From Hyphomicrobiales bacterium (GTDB lineage: Bacteria > Pseudomonadota > Alphaproteobacteria > Rhizobiales > Rhizobiaceae): a stretch of 64,000 nt of DNA. Shown piece by piece: positions 37,387-45,862 of the stretch. Within the stretch, counting starts at the first letter, position 1. Every line of letters begins with the position of its first letter. Below the pieces are notes generated by a model. It worked only from the letters and a program-made list of their open reading frames with translations. It did not search any database and was not told the origin of the DNA. The stretch is from NCBI GenBank assembly GCA_900472625.1, contig UCIT01000036.1, positions 62,001 through 126,000 on the forward strand, read 5' to 3'. The translations under genes were made by a program, and so were the position numbers.

Positions 37387-38750
37387 CGACCGCAGCCCCG
37401 ATATTTCTCGTCGATGACGACAAGGAGCTTCTACGAGCGACCAAGCAGACGCTTGAACTCGCCGGCTTCGCGGTTTCAGCTTTTTCGTCGGCCATGGAAG
37501 CCCTGTCAGTGCTAACGCCCGACTTTCCCGGCATCATCGTGTCGGATATCCGCATGCCGCAGATCGACGGACTGCAGCTTTTCGACCGGGTGCAGCAGCA
37601 GGACCGTGATCTGCCCGTCATCCTGGTAACCGGCCACGGCGATATCCCGATGGCGGTGAAGGCCATTCAGCAAGGTGTGTACGACTTCATCAGCAAGCCC
37701 TTTCCCGCGGACCGATTGGTGCAGAGCGTTCGTCGCGCTGTCGAGAAGCGCCGTCTGATCCTGGAGAACCGCGCGCTTCGCAAGGCAAGCGAGCAGGTGC
37801 GCGATGACCTGCCGCTCATCGGCCAGACGCCGGCGATGGAGCGGCTGCGCCACACGCTGCGGCAGATCGCCGATACCGATGTGGATGTGCTGGTGACCGG
37901 GGAAACCGGCAGCGGCAAAGAGGTAGTCGCCAGCCTCCTGCATCAGTGGGGACGCCGCCGGGCGGGCAACTTCGTCGCGCTGAACTGCGGCGCCCTGCCC
38001 GAGACGGTGATCGAAAGCGAGTTGTTCGGCCATGAGCCGGGCGCCTTCACCGGCGCACAGAAGAAGCGCGTCGGTCGCATCGAGCACGCAAGCGGCGGCA
38101 CGCTGTTTCTGGACGAGATCGAAAGCATGGCGCCGTCGACGCAAGTGCAGATGCTGCGCGTGCTCGAGATGCGCGAAGTGACGCCGCTCGGCACCAACGA
38201 GGTGCGGCCGGTCGATCTGCGGGTGGTGGCCGCCGCCAAGGTCGATCTCGGCGATCCCCGGCAACGCGGCGAGTTTCGCGAAGATCTCTATTACCGTCTC
38301 AATGTGGTGACGATCTCCATCCCGCCGCTGCGGGAACGGCGCGACGATATCCCGTTGCTCTTCGGCTATTTCGCCGAGCGGGCAGCCAAGCGGTTCCGGC
38401 GCGACATGCCGGTCGCGTCGGCAGCGGTCCACCGGCATCTGCATGGTCACGACTGGCCCGGCAATGTTCGCGAGCTGTCGCATTTTGCCGAACGCTTCGT
38501 GCTGGGTGTCGAACAGATTGCCGGCAGCGCTCGAATCACGAAAGCCGGCGATCCTGATGAGACGCTGCCGTTGCCGGATCGGCTCGACCGCTATGAAGCC
38601 AGCATCATCCGTGAAGCGCTGGACGCCAATGACGGCGATGTGCGCAGGACGATCGCGGAACTCGGCATTCCGCGAAAGACCTTTTATGACAAGCTACAGC
38701 GCCACGGCATCGTGCGGGCCGACTTCGCACCAAGCGATGAGCGTAGCTGA
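37383..38750 (+). CDS. dctD: C4-dicarboxylate response regulator DctD (sigma-54 activator)
   Basis: DctD is an NtrC-type activator of dctA transcription. The 455-residue protein has a receiver domain (1-120) with phospho-acceptor Asp55 in IIVSDIRMP. The AAA+ domain (about 145-375) has Walker A GETGSGKE at 173-180 and the sigma-54 contact loop GAFTGA at 220-225. A Fis-type helix-turn-helix lies near the C-terminus (DVRRTIAELGIPRKTFYDKL). All functional residues are present. It is coupled to dctB by an ATGA overlap, and its predicted sites lie between dctA and dctB. Confidence 0.97.
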   Translation: MTTAAPIFLVDDDKELLRATKQTLELAGFAVSAFSSAMEALSVLTPDFPGIIVSDIRMPQIDGLQLFDRVQQQDRDLPVILVTGHGDIPMAVKAIQQGVYDFISKPFPADRLVQSVRRAVEKRRLILENRALRKASEQVRDDLPLIGQTPAMERLRHTLRQIADTDVDVLVTGETGSGKEVVASLLHQWGRRRAGNFVALNCGALPETVIESELFGHEPGAFTGAQKKRVGRIEHASGGTLFLDEIESMAPSTQVQMLRVLEMREVTPLGTNEVRPVDLRVVAAAKVDLGDPRQRGEFREDLYYRLNVVTISIPPLRERRDDIPLLFGYFAERAAKRFRRDMPVASAAVHRHLHGHDWPGNVRELSHFAERFVLGVEQIAGSARITKAGDPDETLPLPDRLDRYEASIIREALDANDGDVRRTIAELGIPRKTFYDKLQRHGIVRADFAPSDERS

Positions 38751-38766
38751 CGCGGCGCGGCCGATG

Positions 38767-39567
38767 TCAACCGTTGGCGACGCTATAGCGGCCGGCGGGC
38801 TTGTCATGCGACAGATTCGGACCGAGCGCGAGGCGTGCTTCCGTGGCGGCCTTCAGATCCGCCTCATTTGGCAGCGACGGTATCGTAACGAGTTCGCCGA
38901 GATCGAGTCCAGCCAGAGCGGCGTCCACCATATCGGCTACGTCCATCACCATCGATGCCGGAAATTGATCGAACGAGCCGCCTACACGTTCGAAAATCTC
39001 CGTTCGGGTCAGGCCCGGCAAAACCGCCTGAACGCGGACGCCCTTGCCGGATACTTCCGAATGAATGGCCTGTGTCAGATTGAGAACGAAGGCCTTGGTG
39101 GCGCTGTAGGTGCCGTTGAAGCGCTCCGGAATGTAGGCGACCACCGAGGCGATATTGACGATCGTTCCCCTGCCCCGTGCAGCAAACGCCTGCGCCGCCG
39201 CAACAGCCAAACGATTGACCGCAACCACGTTCAACTCGATCATGGTGTCCAGATAGTCGGGATCGTCATCAAGCAATGTACCCTTGGGACCGATGCCGGC
39301 GTTGTTGACAAGCAGGGTGACGCTTTCGTCGTCTCGCAGCCGCGCCTCGACGGTTCGCACTGCCGCCCTGTCCGTAAGATCAGCGGGCAGGACGCTTATT
39401 TTAACTCCGGCCTCCCGCGTCAATTTTTCCGACAGCGCCCGCAGCCGCTGCGCATCGCGCGCAACGAGGATCAGATCGTAGCCGCGCTTGGCGAGACGGT
39501 CGGCATAGGTGGCGCCGATGCCGGAAGAGGCACCGGTGATGAGGGCAGTGCCAAGGGGGCTAGGCAT
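38767..39567 (-). CDS. Short-chain dehydrogenase/reductase
   Basis: A 266-residue SDR-family oxidoreductase. It shows the NAD(P) site TGASSGIG near residue 12, the NNAG strand, the catalytic serine in NIASVVAY and the YSATK tyrosine/lysine pair. ARD after the second strand suggests preference for NADPH. Substrate cannot be predicted. It is divergent from a MarR regulator, the usual arrangement for a regulator controlling its neighbour, and a 12-bp near-palindrome lies in the shared gap. Confidence 0.9.
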   Translation of the reverse strand: MPSPLGTALITGASSGIGATYADRLAKRGYDLILVARDAQRLRALSEKLTREAGVKISVLPADLTDRAAVRTVEARLRDDESVTLLVNNAGIGPKGTLLDDDPDYLDTMIELNVVAVNRLAVAAAQAFAARGRGTIVNIASVVAYIPERFNGTYSATKAFVLNLTQAIHSEVSGKGVRVQAVLPGLTRTEIFERVGGSFDQFPASMVMDVADMVDAALAGLDLGELVTIPSLPNEADLKAATEARLALGPNLSHDKPAGRYSVANG

Positions 39568-39596
39568 GGCAGAATTCCTTAGAGTTGTTGATTAAC

Positions 39597-39608
39597 TGGT
39601 ATATGCCA
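39597..39608. promoter_or_regulatory. Possible MarR operator
   Basis: TGGTATATGCCA is a near-perfect palindrome (one mismatched pair) in the 151-base gap between the SDR and MarR genes, 30 bases from the SDR start. MarR proteins bind such sites; the link to this regulator is inferred. Confidence 0.4.
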
Positions 39609-39718
39609 CTATATTTAGGAGGACTGTTGCTCTGCGCAAGTGGCCTTCGAAAAAATTGTCGTTGAGAAGGTTGACCCGCCGCAGCCAATCGGGAGACATC
39701 AGCGACGGAGAAAACGAA

Positions 39719-40186
39719 ATGAACGACACGACCAGCCTCCCCGGCGTCTGGAGCTATTGCAGCAATGGCGCCCTCAAACGCGCCTCGCGCCAGCTTGGCC
39801 AGCTTTACGAAGACGTGATGGCGTCGAGCGGGCTGAGGATCACGCAATATACCTTACTGACCCAGATCAAGATCGGCGGCGAAACGCCGCTGAAGGTGCT
39901 GGCGGAGACAATGGTAATGGATCTCTCGGCGCTTGGGCACACGCTGAAGCCGCTGCTGCGCGACGGTCTTGTCGAACTGGTGCCTGATAACAAGGATCGA
40001 CGCGTCAAGCGCGTGCGCCTCACCGATGAGGGAGAGCGGCGGTGGTCGGAAACCAGTTTGCTGTGGCAGGATGCGCAGGCGCGCTTCGACGCGGCATTCG
40101 GCAAGGAGGCCTCCGAAAACCTCCGTCGTACGATGGATATGATCTCATCGCCCGAGTTTGCTCGCGCTTTTGCTGCCGCCGGGTAA
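39719..40186 (+). CDS. MarR family transcriptional regulator
   Basis: A 155-residue winged-helix regulator. Residues 40-110 form the DNA-binding part (ITQYTLLTQIKIGGETPLKV, then the recognition helix MVMDLSALGHTLKPL and the wing DNKDRRVKRVRLT). MarR proteins are usually repressors released by small phenolic ligands or oxidation. The ATG at 39719 follows ACGGAGAAAACGA. Divergence from the SDR gene suggests that gene as target. Confidence 0.9.
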   Translation: MNDTTSLPGVWSYCSNGALKRASRQLGQLYEDVMASSGLRITQYTLLTQIKIGGETPLKVLAETMVMDLSALGHTLKPLLRDGLVELVPDNKDRRVKRVRLTDEGERRWSETSLLWQDAQARFDAAFGKEASENLRRTMDMISSPEFARAFAAAG

Positions 40187-40240
40187 AATCCCGGTGGTGA
40201 CTGATCAACTTCATGCGAGTGGAAGACCGCGCGGCTCTAG

Positions 40241-40585
40241 TCAGAGCCTGACGACGTAATCCTTGCGAGTCGTTTCAATGACTTCCCAGGTTCCCTTGAA
40301 GCCCGGCCGCAAGATCATGCGGTCGCCGGCGCGCAGATGCACGCCCTTGCCGCCATCCTCGGTCACGATGGAATGGCCGGAGAGAACGCTGAAATATTCC
40401 CACTCGTCATAGACAATACGCCACTTCCCCGGCGTCGCCTCCCATATACCGGCATAGACGCCGCCATCGGCCTCCTCGAGGTTCCAAGTCTTGAATTGCG
40501 GGTTGCCAGCGAGGAGCCGATCCGCGGCCGGGGCACCGAGTTCCGGTTCGGTGCCCGTGATGTCGAAGGTAAGCTGGTTTGCCAT
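40241..40585 (-). CDS. Cupin domain protein
   Basis: A 114-residue single-domain cupin of the type found in ureidoglycine aminohydrolase-like and DUF861 proteins. The beta-barrel core is visible: GKWRIVYDEWEYFSVLSGHS and GDRMILRPGFKGTWEV. Metal ligands are less clear than in classic cupins. It lies 6 bases after metY and is probably co-transcribed with it. Function is unknown; a link to sulfur amino acid metabolism is suggested only by position. Confidence 0.82.
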   Translation of the reverse strand: MANQLTFDITGTEPELGAPAADRLLAGNPQFKTWNLEEADGGVYAGIWEATPGKWRIVYDEWEYFSVLSGHSIVTEDGGKGVHLRAGDRMILRPGFKGTWEVIETTRKDYVVRL

Positions 40586-40591
40586 TGGATC

Positions 40592-41875
40592 TCAGATCTT
40601 CGCAAGCGACTGTTCAAGATCGGCGATGATGTCCTTGACGTCTTCGATGCCGATCGACAAGCGGACGACATCGGGGCCCGCACCTGCGGCGGTCTTCTGT
40701 TCGTCCGTCAGCTGGCGGTGGGTGGTCGAGGCCGGATGGATGACCAGCGAGCGGGTATCGCCGATATTGGCGAGATGCGAGAAGAGTTGCAGGCCTTCCA
40801 CCAGCGTCTTGCCGGCCTCATAGCCGCCTTTGACGCCAAAGGTGAAGACAGAGCCGGCGCCCTTCGGCGAGTAACGCTGCTGGAGCGCATGGTTGGGGTC
40901 GTCCTCAAGACCGGAATAGTTCACCCAGGCGATCTTGCTATGCGCCTTCAGCCATTTGGCGACCGTTGCGGCATTCTCGCTGTGGCGCTGCATGCGCAGC
41001 GGCAACGTCTCGATGCCGGTGATGATCAGGAAGGCATTGAACGGCGAGATCGCCGGACCGAGATCGCGCAGGCCGAGAACGCGGCAGGCGATGGCGAAGG
41101 CGAAGTTGCCGAAGGTCTGGTGCAACACGACGCCATTGTATTCCGGGCGCGGGCTGGAGAGCATGGGATACTTGCCCGACTTCGACCAGTCGAAGGTGCC
41201 ACCATCGACGATGATGCCGCCCATGGAGTTGCCGTGGCCGCCGAGGAACTTGGTCAGCGAATGAATAACGATATCGGCGCCGTGCTCGATCGGACGGATC
41301 AGGTAGGGGCTGGCCATGGTGTTGTCGACGATCAGCGGCAGACCGTGCTTGTGAGCGACATCGGCAATCGCCGCGATGTCGACGAAGGTCCCGCCCGGAT
41401 TGGCCAGGCTTTCGATGAATATCGCCCGCGTATTCTCATCGATCTGGCTTTCGAAGCTTGCGGGATCGGCAGCGTTGGCCCAGCGCACCTTCCAATCGAA
41501 ATTATCGAAAGCATTGCCAAACTGATTTATGGAGCCGCCATAGAGCTGTCTGGCGGCGACAAAATTGGTTCCCGGACGCATGATTGTGTGGAAGACGATT
41601 ATCTGCGCGGCATGGCCGGAAGCAACGGCCAGCGCGGCGGTGCCGCCTTCGAGAGCGGCCACCCGCTCCTCAAGTACAGCCTGCGTGGGATTCATGATGC
41701 GCGTGTAGATGTTGCCGAACTGCTGAAGGCCGAAGAGCGCCGCTGCGTGATCGGCGTCATTGAAGACGTAAGCCGTGGTCTGGTAAATCGGCGTGGCGCG
41801 TGCACCGGTCGCCGGATCTGGCTTTGCGCCGGCATGCACGGCCAACGTATTGAAACCCGGATCGCTTGCAGTCAT
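40592..41875 (-). CDS. metY: O-acetylhomoserine sulfhydrylase / aminocarboxypropyltransferase
   Basis: A 427-residue PLP enzyme of the Cys/Met metabolism family that joins O-acetylhomoserine with sulfide or methanethiol to give homocysteine or methionine. The PLP lysine is Lys209 in VIHSLTKFLGGHG, with the upstream PLP-binding region ASGHAAQI. The long insert after the lysine (GGTFDWSKSGKYPMLSSPRP) is typical of MetY rather than MetZ or MetB. The start at 41875 has GGGAGGACCTC. I looked for a SAM-II riboswitch upstream and did not find one. Confidence 0.9.
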   Translation of the reverse strand: MTASDPGFNTLAVHAGAKPDPATGARATPIYQTTAYVFNDADHAAALFGLQQFGNIYTRIMNPTQAVLEERVAALEGGTAALAVASGHAAQIIVFHTIMRPGTNFVAARQLYGGSINQFGNAFDNFDWKVRWANAADPASFESQIDENTRAIFIESLANPGGTFVDIAAIADVAHKHGLPLIVDNTMASPYLIRPIEHGADIVIHSLTKFLGGHGNSMGGIIVDGGTFDWSKSGKYPMLSSPRPEYNGVVLHQTFGNFAFAIACRVLGLRDLGPAISPFNAFLIITGIETLPLRMQRHSENAATVAKWLKAHSKIAWVNYSGLEDDPNHALQQRYSPKGAGSVFTFGVKGGYEAGKTLVEGLQLFSHLANIGDTRSLVIHPASTTHRQLTDEQKTAAGAGPDVVRLSIGIEDVKDIIADLEQSLAKI

Positions 41876-41988
41876 GAGGTCCTCCCGCTCTGATTTGAAC
41901 TTTGTGGCGGGAGCATAACCGACGAGCGGCAAATGTTAATCGCCAAACGTTTCAACCGAGACGGGTTTGGAGAAAAATTTACTCCTTC

Positions 41989-42417
41989 TCAGGCGACCAG
42001 ACGCGGATATTCAATGGCCGGGCAGCGATCCATCACCACCTTGATGCCGGCTGCTTCGGCTTTCGCGGCAGCAGCGTCGTCGCGGACGCCAAGCTGGGCC
42101 CAGATGACCTTTGGGCGCGGGTTCATGGCCAGCGCTTCATCAACAACCTCGGCAAGATAGGCCGAGGCGCGAAAAACATCGACCATATCGACAGGGGTCG
42201 GCACATCGGCGAGATGGCCGAAGACCTCCTGCCCCTGTATGTGCTTGCCAACCTGGCCGGGATTGACCGGAATGACCTGATAGCCGCGCGACTGGAGATA
42301 GCCCATGACGCCGTTGCTTGGTCGCGCCGGATTGGGCGATGCACCGGTCAGCGCTATCGTTTTCACCGACTGCAGGATATCGAGGATATAGTCGTCGTCG
42401 TAGTGATCGTGGTTCAT
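41989..42417 (-). CDS. CoA-binding domain protein
   Basis: A 142-residue protein of the YccU/CoA-binding family with a Rossmann-like fold. It shows KTIALTGASPNPARPSNGVM near the N-terminus and IWAQLGVRDDAAAAKAEAAG, with the cysteine in MDRCPAIE near the end. Members bind CoA or a similar nucleotide, and the physiological role is not established. The start at 42417 follows GGAGACAAGTGAC. It is divergent from the secreted protein at 42521. Confidence 0.87.
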   Translation of the reverse strand: MNHDHYDDDYILDILQSVKTIALTGASPNPARPSNGVMGYLQSRGYQVIPVNPGQVGKHIQGQEVFGHLADVPTPVDMVDVFRASAYLAEVVDEALAMNPRPKVIWAQLGVRDDAAAAKAEAAGIKVVMDRCPAIEYPRLVA

Positions 42418-42520
42418 GTCACTTGTCTCCCGATTGCGCAGCACCGATTTCCGATCATATGAAACCAACGGGCTGGCTGATCGTATATAGGGATGAACGG
42501 TACCAAAGGAGGATATTGCC

Positions 42521-42850
42521 GTGAGAAAAATGCTTCTGCTTCTTGCCGCGCTGCTGGCAGCTACGCCGGCGCTGGCGATATCACGTTACAATTCGCAGAC
42601 GATCAGCTGTGACCGTGCTCGGGCCGCAATTCACAATGAAGGCGCAGTGATCTTGCGCTATCCATCCAAGCGCGTTCGCGGAATGACGCTGTTCGACCGA
42701 TACGTGCGCAACAGCCGCCTGTGCGACGCCAACCAATATGCGGAATGGACAACTATTCCGACCAAGGACAATCCGAAATGTCGGGTGCTGAACTGCCAAA
42801 ACATCGACAACCTGGACGGGATGATTTTTATTCCGGATAACTCGCTTTAG
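42521..42850 (+). CDS. Small predicted secreted protein with four cysteines
   Basis: A 109-residue protein starting at GTG, with AAAGGAGGATATTGCC as a strong ribosome site. A signal peptide covers residues 1-19 (cleavage after ALA). The mature part has four cysteines (TISCDRAR, RLCDAN, KCRVLNC), which suggest two disulfides. I do not recognise a named family with confidence. It is monocistronic and followed by a long noncoding stretch. Confidence 0.82.
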   Translation: MRKMLLLLAALLAATPALAISRYNSQTISCDRARAAIHNEGAVILRYPSKRVRGMTLFDRYVRNSRLCDANQYAEWTTIPTKDNPKCRVLNCQNIDNLDGMIFIPDNSL

Positions 42851-43256
42851 GCGATATTCCGTTGGTCGTTTTTGACGCTAACGAATGAATGCAATACCTA
42901 CGAATTTTGACTGGCGGATCGTTACATCTGCCGGCCCAGCTGTTGCCGATGCGCATCACCTAAACGGGTGAAACCCCCAATACCCATAGATGTTCACTGT
43001 ATATCCCGCTTATGTCCTGATATGTTCACTCGTATGTTAGAAACACCTCATAGTTGAATGAGGAAAACGAGTTTAAAACTTCTGGCGTACGTCCATCATG
43101 GTCGCCGAAGGACACCAATCGTCCGATGGTTGCAAAATCGATTAAGCAGAATCATTGATCCGCGCCAATTTCCAATGCGGACCGTGTTGCTTTTTCCGGG
43201 CGACGGCGTAACAAGATCCATGACGTCTTGTTCATACACCATCTGGTAGTCTTTTC
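42851..43256. other. Noncoding stretch with a phased direct repeat
   Basis: These 406 bases hold no credible gene. A 63-codon frame at 43058-43249 lacks a ribosome site and protein-like composition. The nine-base word ATGTTCACT occurs twice, at 42990 and 43022, on the same strand. The promoter of the downstream EamA gene must lie here. Confidence 0.5.
42990..43030 (+). repeat. Direct repeat ATGTTCACT, 32 bp apart
   Basis: ATGTTCACT occurs at 42990-42998 and 43022-43030. The 32-bp period is close to three helical turns, as seen in paired regulator sites. No regulator is assigned. Confidence 0.45.
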
Positions 43257-44093
43257 GTGTCCCTCACCGTCATCCTGCTGGTCCTCTTCGGCGCGCTTTT
43301 GCACGCCACCTGGAATGCCTTGATCAAGGCGGGGACGGACAAGACGCTCGACGCGAGCCTGATATCGGCGGGCGGTGCCATCACGGCGTTGCCTTTTTTG
43401 CCACTGTTGCCGTTTCCCGATGCTGCAGCCCTGCCCTACATCGCGGCATCGGCCATTCTTCAGTTCATCTATTTCCAGCTCGTCGCAGGCGCCTATCGCG
43501 CCGGCGACATCGGCCTTGTCTATCCCCTGATGCGCGGCTGCGCGCCGCTGCTGGTGGCGGCAACGAGCGGCTTCATTCTCGACGAAAGCCTGTCTACGGG
43601 CGCGCTGATCGGAACGATGACGATCTGCGCAGGCATCCTCACGCTTGCCTTCGAGGCGAAGCGCGGCAGCGGCCATGCGATTCGCCTGGCGCTCGCCAAC
43701 GCCGTGGTCATCGCCACCTATACCTATGTCGATGGCATCGGAGCACGCATTTCAGGGAATGCTGTGTCCTATACGCTGTGGATGTCGCTGCTGCCGCCCG
43801 TCTTGCTATTGAGCTGGGCGATATCACGGCGCGGGATTTTCGCGGTCGCCATGCATGTGAAGGTGAACTGGTGGCGCGGCCTGATTGGCGGCGCCGGCTC
43901 GATCGGTTCCTACGGACTGGCGCTGTGGGCAATGACCAAGGCGCCAGTCGCAACTGTCGCGGCGCTCCGGGAAACGTCGATCCTGTTTGCCCTGATCATC
44001 TCGGTGGTGTTTCTCAAGGAGAAGGCCAGCCCATGGCGGTATCTCGCAGGCGTGATTATCGCGCTCGGCGGATTGCTGCTGAAGCTGGCCTGA
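43257..44093 (+). CDS. EamA family transporter
   Basis: A 278-residue membrane protein with ten helices in two EamA repeats, the drug/metabolite transporter fold. It is distinct from RibN at 24144 and has no riboswitch in front. Typical features are the N-terminal LLHATWNALIKAGTDK and the C-terminal helix pair ALIISVVFLKEKASPWRYLAGVIIALGG. Substrate is unknown. It starts with GTG and a weak ribosome site, so the start is less certain than the gene. Confidence 0.85.
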   Translation: MSLTVILLVLFGALLHATWNALIKAGTDKTLDASLISAGGAITALPFLPLLPFPDAAALPYIAASAILQFIYFQLVAGAYRAGDIGLVYPLMRGCAPLLVAATSGFILDESLSTGALIGTMTICAGILTLAFEAKRGSGHAIRLALANAVVIATYTYVDGIGARISGNAVSYTLWMSLLPPVLLLSWAISRRGIFAVAMHVKVNWWRGLIGGAGSIGSYGLALWAMTKAPVATVAALRETSILFALIISVVFLKEKASPWRYLAGVIIALGGLLLKLA

Positions 44094-44144
44094 TCCTCCT
44101 CAGTGGCTTGGGCTCAAACGGGACCGTGAAGCGAGATCGGCTAT

Positions 44145-44978
44145 TTATTCTCCGGACCAATCCGGCATGCGACCATCCAGAAACGCGCCAATTCCCTCTT
44201 CAGCATCCGTCGTCATCACGCTGTCCACCATAACCTCCGCGGCATAACCGTAGGCTTCTTCGACCGGCATTTCGAGCTGGCGATAGAAGGCCTCCTTACC
44301 GATCCTCAGTGCCATCGGCGACTTGGCCGCGATGACGGAGGCATATTTGGTGACGACCTGCGTCAGATACTGCTTCGGCACGATGCGGTTGACCAGACCG
44401 AAGTCCTTGGCGGTCGAGGCATCGATGGTTTCGCCGGTCAGCAGCATTTCCATGGCCTGCTTGCGGTGTGCCGCGCGAGTAATCGCCACCATCGGCGTGG
44501 CGCAGAACAGGCCGATATTGACACCCGGTGTGCAGAAGGTCGCCGTATCGGTGCAGATGGCGAGGTCACAGGATGCGACGAGCTGGCAGCCGGCGGCGGT
44601 CGCAAGTCCATCGATTTCGGCAATGACCGGCTTCGGCAGGCGCGTAATCTCCAGCATCAGATCGGCAGCAAGCGCGAAGATCTCCTCGAAGAAGGCCTCG
44701 CCATCGTCCGGATCGGCACGGTGCGCGGTCAGTTCCTTCAGGTCGTGACCGGCGGAAAAGACATCGCCAGTAGAGGCGATGATCACTACACGCACCGCCT
44801 CGTCCGCAGCAGCGCTCTGCAACTCTCCCATCAGCGTTTCCAGCATTGCGATTGACAGGACATTGGCGGGAGGGTTGTTCAGCGTCAGCCTCAAGACGCC
44901 GTCGGCGAGCTGGCGAAGGACGAGCGAGCCGCCATTCGCTTTGCTTGCCTCAGTGCGAAAGGATAGGACTTCTGCCAT
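44145..44978 (-). CDS. Crotonase-fold protein without the hydratase glutamates
   Basis: A 277-residue protein of the enoyl-CoA hydratase/isomerase superfamily. CoA-binding and oxyanion features are present (FSAGHDLKEL; the glycine-rich turn GLATAAGCQLVASCD). The two catalytic glutamates of true hydratases are replaced: the GGCEL position reads AGCQL and the GQPEI position reads CTPGV. It is therefore unlikely to hydrate enoyl-CoA and resembles ECHDC3-type paralogs. It may act on another acyl-CoA or be non-catalytic. The start at 44978 has GGGAG upstream. Confidence 0.85.
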   Translation of the reverse strand: MAEVLSFRTEASKANGGSLVLRQLADGVLRLTLNNPPANVLSIAMLETLMGELQSAAADEAVRVVIIASTGDVFSAGHDLKELTAHRADPDDGEAFFEEIFALAADLMLEITRLPKPVIAEIDGLATAAGCQLVASCDLAICTDTATFCTPGVNIGLFCATPMVAITRAAHRKQAMEMLLTGETIDASTAKDFGLVNRIVPKQYLTQVVTKYASVIAAKSPMALRIGKEAFYRQLEMPVEEAYGYAAEVMVDSVMTTDAEEGIGAFLDGRMPDWSGE

Positions 44979-45245
44979 GATCTGACTCCCTGCTTGTCGA
45001 TTGCGTGCCAAGCGTTCTGCCACAGGAAATCAGCAATTTCGAGAAGAAGCGATGCAACTGGCCGTGACGACAAAGGCGTTCCACCGGTTTCTTCAGAAGG
45101 CTTTGCTTGGTGCTCTTGCCCAATCGCCAGCCAGGCAAGCCCCAATTTCGACTTCATAAGACGCCCGATTTGAGGTATTCAAATACCACATTACTAAGTA
45201 ATTGATTTTACTATATTGTTTTTCCGGCCTCCACGGATACGAATA

Positions 45246-45273
45246 TTGACGCTCCAGCAGTGAGCCTCTATAC
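45246..45273 (+). promoter_or_regulatory. rplM-rpsI promoter
   Basis: TTGACG-N16-CTATAC fits the rhizobial sigma-70 consensus and faces rplM, with a start point near 45280 and a leader of about 115 bases. Confidence 0.7.
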
Positions 45274-45285
45274 ACACGCCAGAAC

Positions 45286-45312
45286 GCAGCCCTTCCCGGC
45301 TGCTTTCTTTTT
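45286..45312 (+). terminator. Terminator-like hairpin in the rplM leader
   Basis: GCAGCC-CTTCCC-GGCTGC is followed by TTTCTTTTT. No plus-strand gene lies upstream for it to close, so it may be a leader attenuator of the ribosomal operon. Confidence 0.6.
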
Positions 45313-45395
45313 GGTGCGCCCTCGGGCTCCCAATTCAAGCAACAAGAAACGCCCTCTCGCCTTCGGGCCGAGGGACCCAAAAGAGAGTAACTACT

Positions 45396-45860
45396 ATGGC
45401 AACCTTCTCCCAGAAGCCTGCAGAGGTGGAGAAGAAGTGGATCATCATCGACGCCGAAGGGCTTGTCGTTGGTCGTCTCGCTTCTGTTATCGCTATGCGT
45501 CTGCGCGGCAAGCACAAGGCAACCTTCACGCCTCACGTTGACGACGGCGACAACGTCATCGTCATCAATGCTGACAAGGTCGTTTTCACCGGCAAGAAGT
45601 ACTCCGACAAGGTTTACTACTGGCACACCGGTTTTGCCGGCGGCATCAAGGAACGTACTGCTCGCCAGATCATCGAAGGCCGCTTCCCGGAGCGCGTTCT
45701 CGAAAAGGCTGTTGAGCGCATGGTTCCCCGTGGCCCGCTCGGCCGTCGCCAGATGAAGAACCTGCGTGTCTACACCGGTTCCAACCATCCTCATGAAGCA
45801 CAGCAGCCAGTCGTATTCGACGTGGCATCGCTGAACAAGAAGAACGTAAGGAGCGCCTAA
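45396..45860 (+). CDS. rplM: 50S ribosomal protein L13
   Basis: L13 is a core early-assembly protein of the large subunit. The 154-residue protein shows the family features: KKWIIIDAEGLVVGRLASVI, the HVDDGDNVIVINADKV block and the MVPRGPLGRRQMKNLRVYTG signature. It is followed after two bases by rpsI, the universal L13-S9 pair. A second stem-loop (CCCTC ... GAGGG) lies between the leader hairpin and the ribosome site and may add feedback control. Confidence 0.98.
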   Translation: MATFSQKPAEVEKKWIIIDAEGLVVGRLASVIAMRLRGKHKATFTPHVDDGDNVIVINADKVVFTGKKYSDKVYYWHTGFAGGIKERTARQIIEGRFPERVLEKAVERMVPRGPLGRRQMKNLRVYTGSNHPHEAQQPVVFDVASLNKKNVRSA

Positions 45861-45862
45861 GA

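Larger units (their letters stand above)
44979..45395. other. rplM upstream region
   Basis: A 417-base divergent stretch. The right part holds the rplM promoter and a leader with two stem-loops. The left part shows nothing coding. Confidence 0.6.

Noticed and set aside
41876..41990. Possible SAM-II riboswitch upstream of metY
   Set aside because: The conserved SAM-II blocks and pseudoknot partners are not found in the leader.
43058..43249. 63-codon frame before the EamA gene
   Set aside because: No ribosome site, unlikely composition, and it ends just before the EamA start without coupling.
45093..45794. 233-codon minus-strand frame across the rplM promoter and gene
   Set aside because: It runs antisense through rplM and the clearly noncoding leader.
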